A stretch of DNA of 64,000 nt from Butyrivibrio sp. (GCA_017446685.1 JAFSQI010000104.1:1-64000); one strand, 5' to 3'; positions 33,260-42,853 are shown, counted from the first letter of the stretch. Program-made: numbers and translations. Notes: generated from the sequence alone by a model not told the origin.

Positions 33260-34705
33260 TTAAAAGTTCATATACAAAAAAGTGCTGACTCCGCCAAAGC
33301 TTACTATACACCAAATCAAAAGGATTGCTGTGATAAGCGTTGTCTTTATTCCTATTTTGCTTTTTTTAGTAAATTGAATCGCACTAGGAGCAAAAAATAC
33401 CACTATTGCCCCCAGAGTCAAAAACAACCACAGACATACATCCCAGGCAAATCCAAATTTCATAATAGGTGTGACTTTAATCACATACCAAAGTTCATCC
33501 AACTGGAAACATGAAGAAAGCCCGGTAGAAATCCCTTTCTTTCCCCCTGTAAAAATTCTACCCAATAATATAAGCGCCTCTGAGATACTTTCTGCTCTAA
33601 AAAATACCCAAGCCACGGTAACATAAATAAATGTAAGAATCACTTTTATAGGATTTTTCTTTTTCTCACCTTTTTTTTCAAAAACTCTTGTTATTACATA
33701 TAAAACTCCATGCATTGCTCCCCAAATGATAAATGTAATGCCTGTTCCGTGCCAAAAGCCACTGATGAGAAATATTATCATTATATTTATGTAGGTTCTG
33801 TATTTACCTTTTCTGCTTCCACCGAGAGGAATATAAATATACCTGGTAAAAAATCCTGTAAGTGTTATATGCCATCTTTTCCAAAAATCCACTATATCAA
33901 TTGCCTTATATGGGGACTTAAAATTTATTGGAAGCTCAAATCCAAACATCAGGCAGATTCCACTTGCCATGTCACAATATCCACTAAAATCAAAATAAAG
34001 CTGAAAGCTGTAAAACACTGCAGTGAGCAAAGCTTCCAGGCTGCCTAGTCCAATAAGCGAACCAAATGCATAATCCACAGCGCTTCCAAAGGTATCAGCC
34101 ACGATTACTTTTTTAAACATTCCAAGCGCCAACAACAGAGCGCCTCTCAGAATTCTCTCAAAATCCAGCTTGGAATTATATGAGATTTCAAGCTGACTGG
34201 TATAAGAGTTATAATCCATAATCGGTCCCTGCAGAAGCTTAGGAAAAAATAAAATGTATGAAAGATACTTTATTGGTATAAACTCTTTTATCTCTCCTCT
34301 ATAAAGATCTACTATGTATGATATCTGATTGAAAGTATAAAAGCTGATAGCTAAAGGATAGAATAAACCTTGAATTCCACTCCCAAGCTTAAAGAATATA
34401 AGCATAGAAAGATTTCCGGCAATTCCGATTGTAAGCCAGATTTTTTGAGGTAAAACCTTTTTTCCAAAAAGATCAATCTCTGTATTTTGATCTCTCATAA
34501 AACTCATTGGAATTGCCGTACATATATTCCACAAGATGCTGATAATAATTATCAACAGATGATTAGCGCCAAAAAAAGCGTAAAATAATAAAGATCCTAA
34601 AATAATCCATATATCCCGGAACAGTTCATTAGCATTTTTTTTGTAAAAACCAATTATAAAAACCGGAAGAAACATGAGCATAAACTCATATGAATTAAAT
34701 ACCAT
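33260..34705 (-). CDS. MBOAT family O-acyltransferase (AlgI-like)
   Basis: 481 residues with about ten membrane helices. It starts MVFNSYEFMLMFLPVF, the typical N-terminus of AlgI/DltB/PatA-like MBOATs. The conserved region FWKRWHITL ... ISGFWHGTG carries the two histidines of the family. MBOATs pass an acyl group, usually acetyl, from a cytoplasmic donor across the membrane to an SGNH partner. The downstream gene (32066-33178) provides that partner. ATG 34705 is chosen over the in-frame TTG at 34720. It overlaps the end of the SDR gene by 11 bp. Confidence 0.94.
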   Translation of the reverse strand: MVFNSYEFMLMFLPVFIIGFYKKNANELFRDIWIILGSLLFYAFFGANHLLIIIISILWNICTAIPMSFMRDQNTEIDLFGKKVLPQKIWLTIGIAGNLSMLIFFKLGSGIQGLFYPLAISFYTFNQISYIVDLYRGEIKEFIPIKYLSYILFFPKLLQGPIMDYNSYTSQLEISYNSKLDFERILRGALLLALGMFKKVIVADTFGSAVDYAFGSLIGLGSLEALLTAVFYSFQLYFDFSGYCDMASGICLMFGFELPINFKSPYKAIDIVDFWKRWHITLTGFFTRYIYIPLGGSRKGKYRTYINIMIIFLISGFWHGTGITFIIWGAMHGVLYVITRVFEKKGEKKKNPIKVILTFIYVTVAWVFFRAESISEALILLGRIFTGGKKGISTGLSSCFQLDELWYVIKVTPIMKFGFAWDVCLWLFLTLGAIVVFFAPSAIQFTKKSKIGIKTTLITAILLIWCIVSFGGVSTFLYMNF

Positions 34706-35867
34706 GCTTGTTTTCCCCAACGTAATTTAAAATCTCAATATAGTGCCTGACACCACTTTTTATGTCAAAAGCACTGCTCCACCCAAGTTCAATAAGTTTT
34801 GATGCATCAAGCACCTGCCGTTTTATAGGCGATTGCAAAATAGCGTCTCTTTCATCCGGTGCATTTACAACAACCTGAACATTTGAAACTTCTCCTATAA
34901 TTTCAGCAAGTCCCTTAATAGTAATCACGTTATCTTTTGAACAAATATCATATATCGTTTCTTTATTACCTGAAGAAAGTACACTCAAAATCGCCGACGC
35001 TGCATCTGCAACATAGTTATAGGATCTGAGCTGACTTCCTGCACTGTTAAGAATGATATTTTCTTTGTGCACAGCTTTTTGAGCAAACTGAACATGCGCT
35101 CTATCGTCATCCCCGGTAATTCCCGGTCCAAATGTATGACAAGGTCTTACTACCAAAAAAGAAATATCAGAATAATTACGGTCATTTTTTTCCAGACACA
35201 TCTTTTCTGCTGCAACTTTACTGATTGGATAGCAATATCTTGCGCCTTTCGAAACAACAAGTTTAAGTACCTCTCTATAATAGTCATCATAAAGATTGTT
35301 ACCTGCTGTTTTTTCGTACAGTTCCATGATAACTTTTTCATCCTCAGGTTTTACAGAAACTGCCTCTCCTGAAGAAACATATACAAAACGCTTACACCCA
35401 TATTTAGCAGCGAAATCAATAAGTCTTTTTGTTCCTAGAATATTGCCTTTAACTGTTTCTTCACTGTGATCAATAAATGCAGAAGGATAAGCATTGCCGG
35501 CTGCATGAATAACACAATCAATTGCAATATCTTTTCCAAGATCATCCTCAAGAATGTCAACTAACTTATCATCCAGAATATCGAGCGTTGCATATATTAA
35601 AAGTCCTTTTTTCTCCTCGTTTTTCCAAAAATCAAATCTGTCACGGAGCTTACTTTTACTTCTTCCACATGCTACAACCGTAATATCAGAACCCTTATCA
35701 CGATTGGCTCTCATAAGCGTGTCAACAATAAATGATCCAATTGTTCCTGTTGCACCTGTAATCATTACGATTTTTTTATATATTTTATTGGAATCAACTA
35801 CATGTTCAAAGGATGTCTTTAAATCATCCTGATAAATTTCGCAGTCATTAATCCTCACTTGAGCCAC
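34695..35867 (-). CDS. Extended SDR nucleotide-sugar/CDP-polyol enzyme
   Basis: 390 residues. A roughly 30-residue lead precedes the NAD(P)-binding GATGTIGSFIV, then HAAGNAYPSAF, YVSSGEAVS and the active-site YPISKVAAEK (YxxxK). This is the pattern of epimerase/dehydratase enzymes. It overlaps the cytidylyltransferase gene by 13 bp and is followed by the MBOAT gene. Since its partner makes a CDP-activated compound and LicD would use one, it probably reduces or epimerises the precursor or product of that cytidylyltransferase. Which compound cannot be deduced. Confidence 0.85.
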   Translation of the reverse strand: MAQVRINDCEIYQDDLKTSFEHVVDSNKIYKKIVMITGATGTIGSFIVDTLMRANRDKGSDITVVACGRSKSKLRDRFDFWKNEEKKGLLIYATLDILDDKLVDILEDDLGKDIAIDCVIHAAGNAYPSAFIDHSEETVKGNILGTKRLIDFAAKYGCKRFVYVSSGEAVSVKPEDEKVIMELYEKTAGNNLYDDYYREVLKLVVSKGARYCYPISKVAAEKMCLEKNDRNYSDISFLVVRPCHTFGPGITGDDDRAHVQFAQKAVHKENIILNSAGSQLRSYNYVADAASAILSVLSSGNKETIYDICSKDNVITIKGLAEIIGEVSNVQVVVNAPDERDAILQSPIKRQVLDASKLIELGWSSAFDIKSGVRHYIEILNYVGENKHGI

Positions 35868-36568
35868 TCACTTCTCTTACTCACAAGGAGTGCTTTGAAT
35901 ATATCTATATCATCCACTGTAGTAAGCTTTATATTTTTCTCAGAACCCTGGGAAAAGAAAACCTTTTTTCCAAGTTCAATCATCATCGTGCATGAGGCAA
36001 CCGATGCAGTAATTCCTTTTTCTAAAGCTTCTCTGTGCGCAGAACAAATATCCCCCAGCTTAAATCCCTGAGGAGTCTGTGTTCTCTTCAGATTATCCCT
36101 GGGATAAGAATCTCCTGCCTCAATACCATCATTTGTAGTAAGCATTGCTTCTGCACAAGGAATTGCTGTAATAGCATTTCCATACTGCTTTGTTTTCATA
36201 AGGCAATCAGAAATAATTTCAGCAGAAACCATTGGGCGTATGGCATCATGTATTAGAACTATGTCACTTTCATCGTATCTTTTCTCAAGCTCAAAAAGAC
36301 CGTTTCTGATGGAATCCTGTCCATTTTTACCGCCGGGTACAACTGCTATAAGCTTATCAATATTAAACTGTTTGGCATATGCTGTAACCATCTGTTCCCA
36401 TCCATCTACACATACAACCTCAATTGCATCTATCTCCGGATGATTCTGAAACGCTTCCAACGTATAGACAATAACGGGTTTTTCATATACCGTCAAAAAC
36501 TGTTTAGGAATATCCTGATGCATTCTTGCACCTGATCCACCGGCAATAATAAGAGCTATTGTTTTCAT
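35855..36568 (-). CDS. IspD/TarI-family cytidylyltransferase
   Basis: 237 residues, the normal length for IspD/TarI. Motifs are LIIAGGSGARMHQDIPKQFL (CTP site), HDAIRPMVS, and TTVDDIDIFKAL at the end. IspD makes CDP-methylerythritol; TarI makes CDP-ribitol. The variant GGSGARM and the linkage to SDR and LicD genes favour the TarI/Bcs1 side, that is a CDP-polyol or related donor for phosphodiester decoration. AAGG lies before the ATG. The isoprenoid role cannot be fully excluded but does not fit the neighbours. Confidence 0.88.
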   Translation of the reverse strand: MKTIALIIAGGSGARMHQDIPKQFLTVYEKPVIVYTLEAFQNHPEIDAIEVVCVDGWEQMVTAYAKQFNIDKLIAVVPGGKNGQDSIRNGLFELEKRYDESDIVLIHDAIRPMVSAEIISDCLMKTKQYGNAITAIPCAEAMLTTNDGIEAGDSYPRDNLKRTQTPQGFKLGDICSAHREALEKGITASVASCTMMIELGKKVFFSQGSEKNIKLTTVDDIDIFKALLVSKRSEWLK

Positions 36569-36602
36569 ATTCTAACCTTCAACATTATTTTTATAATTTA
36601 CA

Positions 36603-37433
36603 TTAACTATTTACAATTACATTAACATGCATTGGTACACGTTTTTCTTCAGGTGGAAGAGACATATAATCTCCATATGTCTTTTTCAACCATTTATCAT
36701 GATCCTTTGGGATAGGAAACATTCTTCCTCTAATCTCCGCCATATCAGAACCATTTATAAGATGTTCTCTGTCAAAATCAAGTCCCCAATATCTGGGATC
36801 AGGCTGTTCATTGGATATAAAAAACTTTCCTTTCCCTTTTCCTTCCTTCTGAACCTTGATATAGAGCTCAGCAAGTTTTCTAAATGGTATCATACGCCCG
36901 ATTCCTGCAAGAATTCCTGCAACAAGCTTCATGCCTATACCAAATTTACTATAATCGATATACGGCCTGTGACCCATGGCAAGAGCATATAAAAGTTTTA
37001 ATTTAATTAGTTGCCATTTATGTGCTCCGGCTTCCACATCCATTACAAACAAATCCAATGTTGGATGTGAATATCTATTATCGTAAAAATCCTCTGCACC
37101 AAAAGATGTTCCCTCATAAGTCAGGGAAGTATCTGAAATTTTGGAAATAAAATCGAAAAACTGAGGATATTTCTCAAATCTAAGTAATTTAAATCTAGTC
37201 TCAGCCTCTTTTTCAAAAGCTTCAACAAATCTCTCGTAGTCTTCTCGTAAAAAAATAATATCGACATCATCATCCCACGGAATAAAGTCCTTGTGCCTGA
37301 CAGCACCAAGCATTGTTCCCCCGTGAAGGAAAAACTGTATACCATGTTTTTTACAAATATCATCAACCTGACAAAGCATGGCAAAATCAGATTCATGTAC
37401 TCTATCCAAATATTCCTGTACTTCTTTTTTCAT
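36603..37433 (-). CDS. LicD-family phosphotransferase
   Basis: 276 residues. The LicD nucleotidyltransferase-like signature GGTMLGAVRHKDFIPWDDD is intact at about residues 38-56, including the Asp residues that bind metal. LicD enzymes transfer phosphocholine, phosphoribitol or similar groups from CDP donors onto cell-surface glycans. It lies 34 bp upstream of the cytidylyltransferase and forms with it and the SDR a donor-plus-transfer module. No choline kinase or LicC is present, so the group is probably not choline. Confidence 0.92.
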   Translation of the reverse strand: MKKEVQEYLDRVHESDFAMLCQVDDICKKHGIQFFLHGGTMLGAVRHKDFIPWDDDVDIIFLREDYERFVEAFEKEAETRFKLLRFEKYPQFFDFISKISDTSLTYEGTSFGAEDFYDNRYSHPTLDLFVMDVEAGAHKWQLIKLKLLYALAMGHRPYIDYSKFGIGMKLVAGILAGIGRMIPFRKLAELYIKVQKEGKGKGKFFISNEQPDPRYWGLDFDREHLINGSDMAEIRGRMFPIPKDHDKWLKKTYGDYMSLPPEEKRVPMHVNVIVNS

Positions 37434-37529
37434 TTTATATTTACTACTCTCTTAAACACAATTCAAATAATAATTTGACTAAAATCACATTATCGGCCAA
37501 ACATAACCGGGATTAACTTATTGCAGCTT

Positions 37530-38315
37530 TCAACTGCTCATCACCTTAGGATCAGCATAAATATTGTAACCATGAAACGTAGTAACAAGCTCAAGTCCTA
37601 ATTCAGTCAAGTCTTTATTTATCTTCCTGTTCTCAGAAAGAATAATATAACTGCATTTTGTTTCTCTTGTTGCTTCTAAAAGCGCCTCCGCATCAATAAT
37701 TTCTGGTTTTTCCATCACTTCATAAACAGGATTGTAATAATCCCACTGCGTAACAACCATCTCTCGACCATAAGGCATGAGGATATCCGTATCATACTGC
37801 CTCACAAAATGAACAAGTTCAGACGGAAAAGCTGCCCTGACTCTTGGTTCATCATTTTCAGGTGCAATTACATCACAGATATCTATTACACTATCTGGAA
37901 TATGATAAGCATTTTCAGCCCAGGTAATGTTAGGACTTAAATACACCAATGAACCAGTCACTGCTATTACTGAAACCATAGCCACAATTGCAATCCTCTG
38001 ATACATTGCCTTTTTAAGTGTAAAAACCACTTTACATGCAGCATAAGCAATAACTACATACATTGGGATCAGCCACAACAGCCTGTAATATGTATCACTG
38101 CCATCATCAAATACTGCCACATACACAATTTTAGTCACCGGAAACAGAAATCCCACAAAAAAGATAAGTGGAATTATTCCAAGCATAATCTTCTTTTTCA
38201 CACTTTTTTCTGCAATCAAAAGATAAATTGCCGAAATCAAAAACAGCAGCAATAAGAAGCCATTCCCGCCATATAGTTTCAATGCAACATAGCACTGCAT
38301 AAAAATTCCGTACAT
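37530..38315 (-). CDS. C-terminal piece of a split polytopic membrane protein
   Basis: 261 residues: about four membrane helices in the first 140 residues, then an extracellular domain of about 120 residues (PNITWAENAYHI ... FHGYNIYADP). It begins in the same reading frame as the upstream gene, separated only by TAG, two codons and TAA. AGGGGG precedes its ATG by five bases, so it can be translated by itself. It resembles the C-terminal part of large GT-C-like or DUF6077-like membrane proteins. Whether this is an established two-subunit form or a recently broken gene cannot be told. Confidence 0.65.
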   Translation of the reverse strand: MYGIFMQCYVALKLYGGNGFLLLLFLISAIYLLIAEKSVKKKIMLGIIPLIFFVGFLFPVTKIVYVAVFDDGSDTYYRLLWLIPMYVVIAYAACKVVFTLKKAMYQRIAIVAMVSVIAVTGSLVYLSPNITWAENAYHIPDSVIDICDVIAPENDEPRVRAAFPSELVHFVRQYDTDILMPYGREMVVTQWDYYNPVYEVMEKPEIIDAEALLEATRETKCSYIILSENRKINKDLTELGLELVTTFHGYNIYADPKVMSS

Positions 38316-38324
38316 TTAATCCCC

Positions 38325-39524
38325 CTAGAGCTTCAAATATACATACAGATAAATAAGATTTGGAATAACACACAAAACTGCTCCTATAAGCACTCTTATT
38401 TTCCTGTTAAAAATAAGAAGTACTAAAGTAAAAAGAGCTATAAGTCCGCTTCCAAATATTATTCCCAATGAACTGCAGATTCCAGAAAACATGTTTATAA
38501 GTGCCAGAAAAATCCACGGAGCAGCCCTGTAAATAGCCTTGGGCTCATCGTACTCAGCATAAGACTCAGTTTTAAGCTCTGAATCCTTTCCAAATATTTT
38601 TATCCTTTTTGCATCTTCAAGCATCCACAAAAACACCCAAAGAATCATCGGAAATACAATATTTGAAACCATTGCCTTTCCCTGCCAGGTCCTGGTAAGG
38701 AAAAAAGTCGCCGGTGTATATATTGACACATTTCCAAACATCATAAGAATCGAAATAATGATCATGAATACCGGAATTGCTTCCTGCCTTCTTCTAAAAA
38801 GAATCCTCGCTATCTCAATATATATGAGGTAAACAAACGGAATAATCAAAAGAGGAATAATTGTGTGCGACACAATTGTCGTATGGACAACACTCATTCT
38901 GCCGATAAAAGCAATCCACATAGTAATCACTGCAAGTGCGTGTCTTATATCAAGTGCAGTTGACATCCCTGTGTATGGCAAAATAGTATTCATAACATCT
39001 GCCTGTTGTGCCAAAAGAGATTCAACAACATAATACGCATCATCACCGTCAAAACTGGAAGTAAAAACCGCAAGCACCATCTGAACTGCAACTAATCCAA
39101 AAAATATTCCCCAATATATCTTTGACTCAAGCGAATAACTAAGCTTAAGCATTCTTGGGTCTGACCTTGGGCTAAGCAATTCATGAGCTGTCGCGTGGGT
39201 TTCACCCGGAAAAAGAGTCAAATATGTAAATCCGTCCCTTTTTAGCATCCTTATACATTTTATTATTCCAAGCGCAGCAAGTATTGCAGTCACCATCATG
39301 TAATATCTGGTGCAATGTGAAAATGCATTATAAACATAATAAAGCATACATGGAATCGCAATAACTTCGAATACAGCGAAATATATCATGTATCCAAGCA
39401 TAAATGTAATTCCGACTGTTCTTCTCACTATCGGAAGAAGCCCATTAAATAGCAGTCCTATGCTCACAGGAACCACTACAAGCCACAATATCAGGCTAAA
39501 TACAGAAAAAACAGCATCCAGCAC
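38325..39524 (-). CDS. N-terminal piece of a split polytopic membrane protein
   Basis: 399 residues with about nine or ten membrane helices and the extracellular motif SSFDGDDAYYVVESLLAQ near 170, in the place where GT-C enzymes carry catalytic acidic residues after the first helix. It starts at GTG 39524 with GGGGG upstream. It stops at TAG 38325 inside a run of membrane helices and the frame continues in the next gene. A role as a GT-C glycosyltransferase using undecaprenyl-phosphate sugars is plausible. Confidence 0.65.
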   Translation of the reverse strand: MLDAVFSVFSLILWLVVVPVSIGLLFNGLLPIVRRTVGITFMLGYMIYFAVFEVIAIPCMLYYVYNAFSHCTRYYMMVTAILAALGIIKCIRMLKRDGFTYLTLFPGETHATAHELLSPRSDPRMLKLSYSLESKIYWGIFFGLVAVQMVLAVFTSSFDGDDAYYVVESLLAQQADVMNTILPYTGMSTALDIRHALAVITMWIAFIGRMSVVHTTIVSHTIIPLLIIPFVYLIYIEIARILFRRRQEAIPVFMIIISILMMFGNVSIYTPATFFLTRTWQGKAMVSNIVFPMILWVFLWMLEDAKRIKIFGKDSELKTESYAEYDEPKAIYRAAPWIFLALINMFSGICSSLGIIFGSGLIALFTLVLLIFNRKIRVLIGAVLCVIPNLIYLYVYLKL

Positions 39525-39548
39525 TTATTTTCCCCCTTAAAACTTTTT

Positions 39549-40178
39549 TCAGTCGTTGTCCTGATTAAGAACAAGATTCAAATGCTCCTGCAAAATACTG
39601 ATACCAGTAAGATTTTCTCCACCTCTTGGAATAATGATATCAGCATATTTTTTACTTGGTTCTACAAACTGCTCATGCATAGGCTTAACAGTTTCAGAAT
39701 ACTGCGAGAGAATAGACTCAATACTTCTTGCTCTTTCCACCATGTCGCGACGAATTCTGCGCATAAGTCTCTCATCTGCGTCAGTTTCTACAAACACTTT
39801 GATATCCATCAGATCTCTAAGCTCTTTATTTTCAAGAATAAGGATTCCCTCAACTATTATTACCTTCTTTGGTACAACATGAACCGTAGCATCAGATCTG
39901 TTATGAATGGTGTAATCATAAACAGGCATATCAATTTCCTGATTATTTTTAAGTTTTTTTACATCTTCTATCATCAGGTTAGTATCAAAAGATTCTGGAT
40001 GGTCATAATTTAATCTTGATCTGTCTTCATAAGAAAGATCATCATGTGCTTTATAATATGAATCGTGACTAATTACTACAATATCATCACCAAATTTTTC
40101 TTTTATTCTTCTTACAATTGTAGTCTTGCCAGAGGCAGTACCCCCTGCTATTCCTACGATACAAATTTTTTTGCTCAT
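39549..40178 (-). CDS. udk: Uridine kinase
   Basis: 209 residues, full length. P-loop GGTASGKTT at 12-20, SHDSYYKAHDDL, NYDHPESFDT and RRIRRDMVERARS are all characteristic. It phosphorylates uridine or cytidine with ATP/GTP to UMP or CMP. AGGAGG precedes the ATG. Its place inside a glycan locus may support UTP and CTP supply for UDP-sugars and CDP-polyols, or it may be a passenger. Confidence 0.95.
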   Translation of the reverse strand: MSKKICIVGIAGGTASGKTTIVRRIKEKFGDDIVVISHDSYYKAHDDLSYEDRSRLNYDHPESFDTNLMIEDVKKLKNNQEIDMPVYDYTIHNRSDATVHVVPKKVIIVEGILILENKELRDLMDIKVFVETDADERLMRRIRRDMVERARSIESILSQYSETVKPMHEQFVEPSKKYADIIIPRGGENLTGISILQEHLNLVLNQDND

Positions 40179-40249
40179 AAAAACCTCCTGTTTTAACTTC
40201 TAGTTACTGTTAACTCACCTGCAAACAGGTCAGAAAACTAAATTTATAT

Positions 40250-41755
40250 TCAATATGTTCTATATTGTCCACCATAAGATTTGTAATAGTTGTGAGTCAA
40301 TACTTCGCCTGTATCATTACTGTAAGTTATAATCTGTATATCATACAACAAATGCTCATCATCATAAAGATAATTATAATCCTGATTTTCTTTTGTATAT
40401 AAAAGCCTGAACATTTCTTCCACAGGCTGATATACAAGTGTTCCCATACTAGTTGAAGCTCCATCTATACCCTCAATACCATGAGCCTCATAAATTCTAC
40501 CTGACGGAACATCCTTTATCATAATATACGGTCCTTGATTTGAAGCAAAAATATCTGTTCCTGAAATACCGGAAATCAGATTTTTCACACCAACATCACT
40601 AAATACATACGAATTCTGATTAAAATATATTATACTACTTACATTATCCAGTTCTAACAATTCAAGCTGTTTATAGAGACTACTATTATCACAAGCAAGA
40701 CTGATAGTCTCATTGTCATAACATTTAGTTTTTTCAACCCAGTTTGCATAACTGTCATCATTTCTATGGTCTTCAAGTTCTGTGTTATTATTTAACCACT
40801 TACCAATATATGAAGTAACCTTATGCGCTCCTAAAGCATTTAAATGCCCAAGATCATTTAAATCAGTTTTTAAATCTATAATGTCCTGATCAAGCATATT
40901 TAAATAAGGAACATCATAAATATCTGCAATAACTTCGGCACTGTTTGCAGCAATTCTATCCTGCATGGTTGCGCAAAAAGGAATGTATGTTACTACAACA
41001 CCAATATCTTTTCTCTGACACTCCTCAATTATCCTGGCCAGATATTCCTGACCGACTGTATGTTCAGGAAGTATTTCTCCATCTGCAGGATATGGATAGG
41101 TTACAGGAAAGAGTTCCACATCATATCTCATTTCTGCTCCCATCATGGAATTTCTGTCCATTTTTCCAAATACTGTACAATAATCCTCACCCTTGAGTTC
41201 AGTCCATCTGCTATGATAAATTTTAAACTCAAACAAAAATTCATTTCTAATCGACTGATTTTCAATAAGATCATTTATCGCCGCTATTTTCGATTTACTA
41301 AGCGGCCATGTATCCATATTCAAATGAAGCTGTTCAATTGATGATTTGATTTCCTGCTCTGGTGTGTCTTCATACATTTTATCCAGATACTGATAGTTTT
41401 TTTCAAGCATATATGCATCAACAACCACCCATTCAGGCGTACAGTAGTCAAGAGCCTCCATAAGTTCCCAATACGTAGCCTGCATTACAGATCCGTGTCC
41501 CCCCATATCATAGGAAGTATATCCATAATTTTTAAATAACTCGATGGGGTTTATTCCATTAATGACATGACTCGATCCCATGAAAAGAACATCTATGTGA
41601 TCTTTTTTTGCTTCATCAAAAAAATCCGCATATTTAATTCTGCTGTCTTTTCTTTGAAGAACAATTGTTACAACAAAAAAACATGCAAAAAAAATCATCA
41701 AGAATATAAAACTTTTTATTACATTCAAAAACGTTTTTTTATTTTTCATAGACAT
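40250..41755 (-). CDS. Membrane-anchored SGNH-like protein
   Basis: 501 residues. One N-terminal membrane helix (about 13-33) is followed by an extracellular domain with FMGSSHVINGINP (candidate Ser in a GSSH block), YDMGGHGS, and DLGHLNALGAHK (Asp-His) near 320. This resembles DltD-like SGNH proteins seen in O-acylation pathways. A further 150-residue C-terminal region is beta-rich and unassigned. It lies between uridine kinase and a GtrB-like GT2. It is the third SGNH-like protein in this block, so acyl decoration may be elaborate. Confidence 0.75.
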   Translation of the reverse strand: MSMKNKKTFLNVIKSFIFLMIFFACFFVVTIVLQRKDSRIKYADFFDEAKKDHIDVLFMGSSHVINGINPIELFKNYGYTSYDMGGHGSVMQATYWELMEALDYCTPEWVVVDAYMLEKNYQYLDKMYEDTPEQEIKSSIEQLHLNMDTWPLSKSKIAAINDLIENQSIRNEFLFEFKIYHSRWTELKGEDYCTVFGKMDRNSMMGAEMRYDVELFPVTYPYPADGEILPEHTVGQEYLARIIEECQRKDIGVVVTYIPFCATMQDRIAANSAEVIADIYDVPYLNMLDQDIIDLKTDLNDLGHLNALGAHKVTSYIGKWLNNNTELEDHRNDDSYANWVEKTKCYDNETISLACDNSSLYKQLELLELDNVSSIIYFNQNSYVFSDVGVKNLISGISGTDIFASNQGPYIMIKDVPSGRIYEAHGIEGIDGASTSMGTLVYQPVEEMFRLLYTKENQDYNYLYDDEHLLYDIQIITYSNDTGEVLTHNYYKSYGGQYRTY

Positions 41756-41785
41756 CTGTTCATTCTTCCATGATTATTTTAGATT

Positions 41786-42724
41786 TTAAAAATTTATACG
41801 TTTTTCCTCCACCACAAGAGGACGACCTATAACTCTTGTATTGATATTAAGAATATATTCTCCCATAAATCCTATAAAAATAAGCTGCACGGCTCCCATC
41901 AGAAACATTCCGCATATCATAGGAGCATACCCGGCATGAAAACTGTACCAATGAGTCAGTTTCAGTACAAGATATACAAAAGCCACAATAACATCAATTA
42001 AAGCAATGAAAAATCCTGCCATGGTACACAATCTCAATCCCACTTTAGTATAAGATGTGATACTAAGCATGGCAGCATCATACAACGTATAAAAATTATT
42101 ATGTGTCTTACCTGCTCTTCTTTGTGGCTGTTCATATTCTACTGTGATCATATTGAACCCTTCGCCATACTCAGCAACTATACCTCTTATAAACGGAATA
42201 GGGTCATTTAATCTGCGAAGTAATTCAATAAAGGTTTTGTCATATAACCCAAAGCCGGTAAAATGTTCAATCATCTTCACGCTGGACATATTCTTTATAA
42301 GTTTATAATATATTGTCCTCAAAAAATAAACAAATCCATTTTCTTTACTTGAAGACTTAACCCCACTTACAATTTTATGGCCTTTTTCCCACTCTCTGAC
42401 AAAAACAGGAATAAGCTCTACAGGGTCCTGAAAATCTGCACAAATAGGAATAACACAATCTCCGTCAAGTGAACACATTCCATGAAATGGTGAATTGAAC
42501 TGTCCAAAGTTAGTAACATTAAAAATAGCCTTAATCTTTTTATTACCTGAACAGATTTTCTCAATCTTATCCCTTGTTCCATCTGTAGAAGCATTATCAA
42601 TAAATACTATCTCATAATCATACTGAGAAAGCTTTTCCTTTAGCACTTTTTCTACCGCTTCCGAGATTCCTTCTACGTTCTCCGATTCATTAAAACATGG
42701 AATCAGAATACTAATTTTTTTCAT
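41786..42724 (-). CDS. GtrB/DPM1-like polyprenyl-phosphate glycosyltransferase
   Basis: 312 residues. The GT-A domain has ISILIPCFNESENV, DNASTDGT and ADFQDP (metal site at 96-101), followed by two C-terminal membrane helices (about 225-255 and 265-295). Such enzymes make undecaprenyl-phosphate-glucose or -GlcNAc for side-chain addition on the outside, as GtrB and streptococcal GacI do. A terminator hairpin lies 30 bp upstream, so it may have its own promoter. The EamA pair and GT-C-like proteins nearby could use its product. Confidence 0.9.
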   Translation of the reverse strand: MKKISILIPCFNESENVEGISEAVEKVLKEKLSQYDYEIVFIDNASTDGTRDKIEKICSGNKKIKAIFNVTNFGQFNSPFHGMCSLDGDCVIPICADFQDPVELIPVFVREWEKGHKIVSGVKSSSKENGFVYFLRTIYYKLIKNMSSVKMIEHFTGFGLYDKTFIELLRRLNDPIPFIRGIVAEYGEGFNMITVEYEQPQRRAGKTHNNFYTLYDAAMLSITSYTKVGLRLCTMAGFFIALIDVIVAFVYLVLKLTHWYSFHAGYAPMICGMFLMGAVQLIFIGFMGEYILNINTRVIGRPLVVEEKRINF

Positions 42725-42742
42725 AATAAATTCCTCTTTTTA

Positions 42743-42776
42743 TAAAACATAAAATGCGGTGCCACAAAGCACCGCA
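42743..42776 (-). terminator. Terminator after the FAD oxidoreductase gene
   Basis: Minus strand TGCGGTGC-TTTGTG-GCACCGCA followed by TTTTATGTTTT. It lies between the oxidoreductase stop and the GtrB-like gene. A promoter-like TTGCTG, 17 nt, TTTAAT sits directly before it, so it may instead act as an attenuator. Confidence 0.65.
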
Positions 42777-42853
42777 CTATTAAATCACATTTATAATAAT
42801 TCAGCAACAATATAATTGACGCAACCAATAACGTAATGTCGATTGATGCCTGC

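Noticed and set aside
35855..36568. Isoprenoid-pathway ispD
   Set aside because: The family motif fits, but gene order with an SDR and LicD makes a CDP-polyol-type role more likely. It is not excluded.
38131..38373. 80-codon frame over the junction of the split membrane protein
   Set aside because: It is out of frame with both halves and lacks a ribosome site. A frameshift is not needed, since both halves share one frame.
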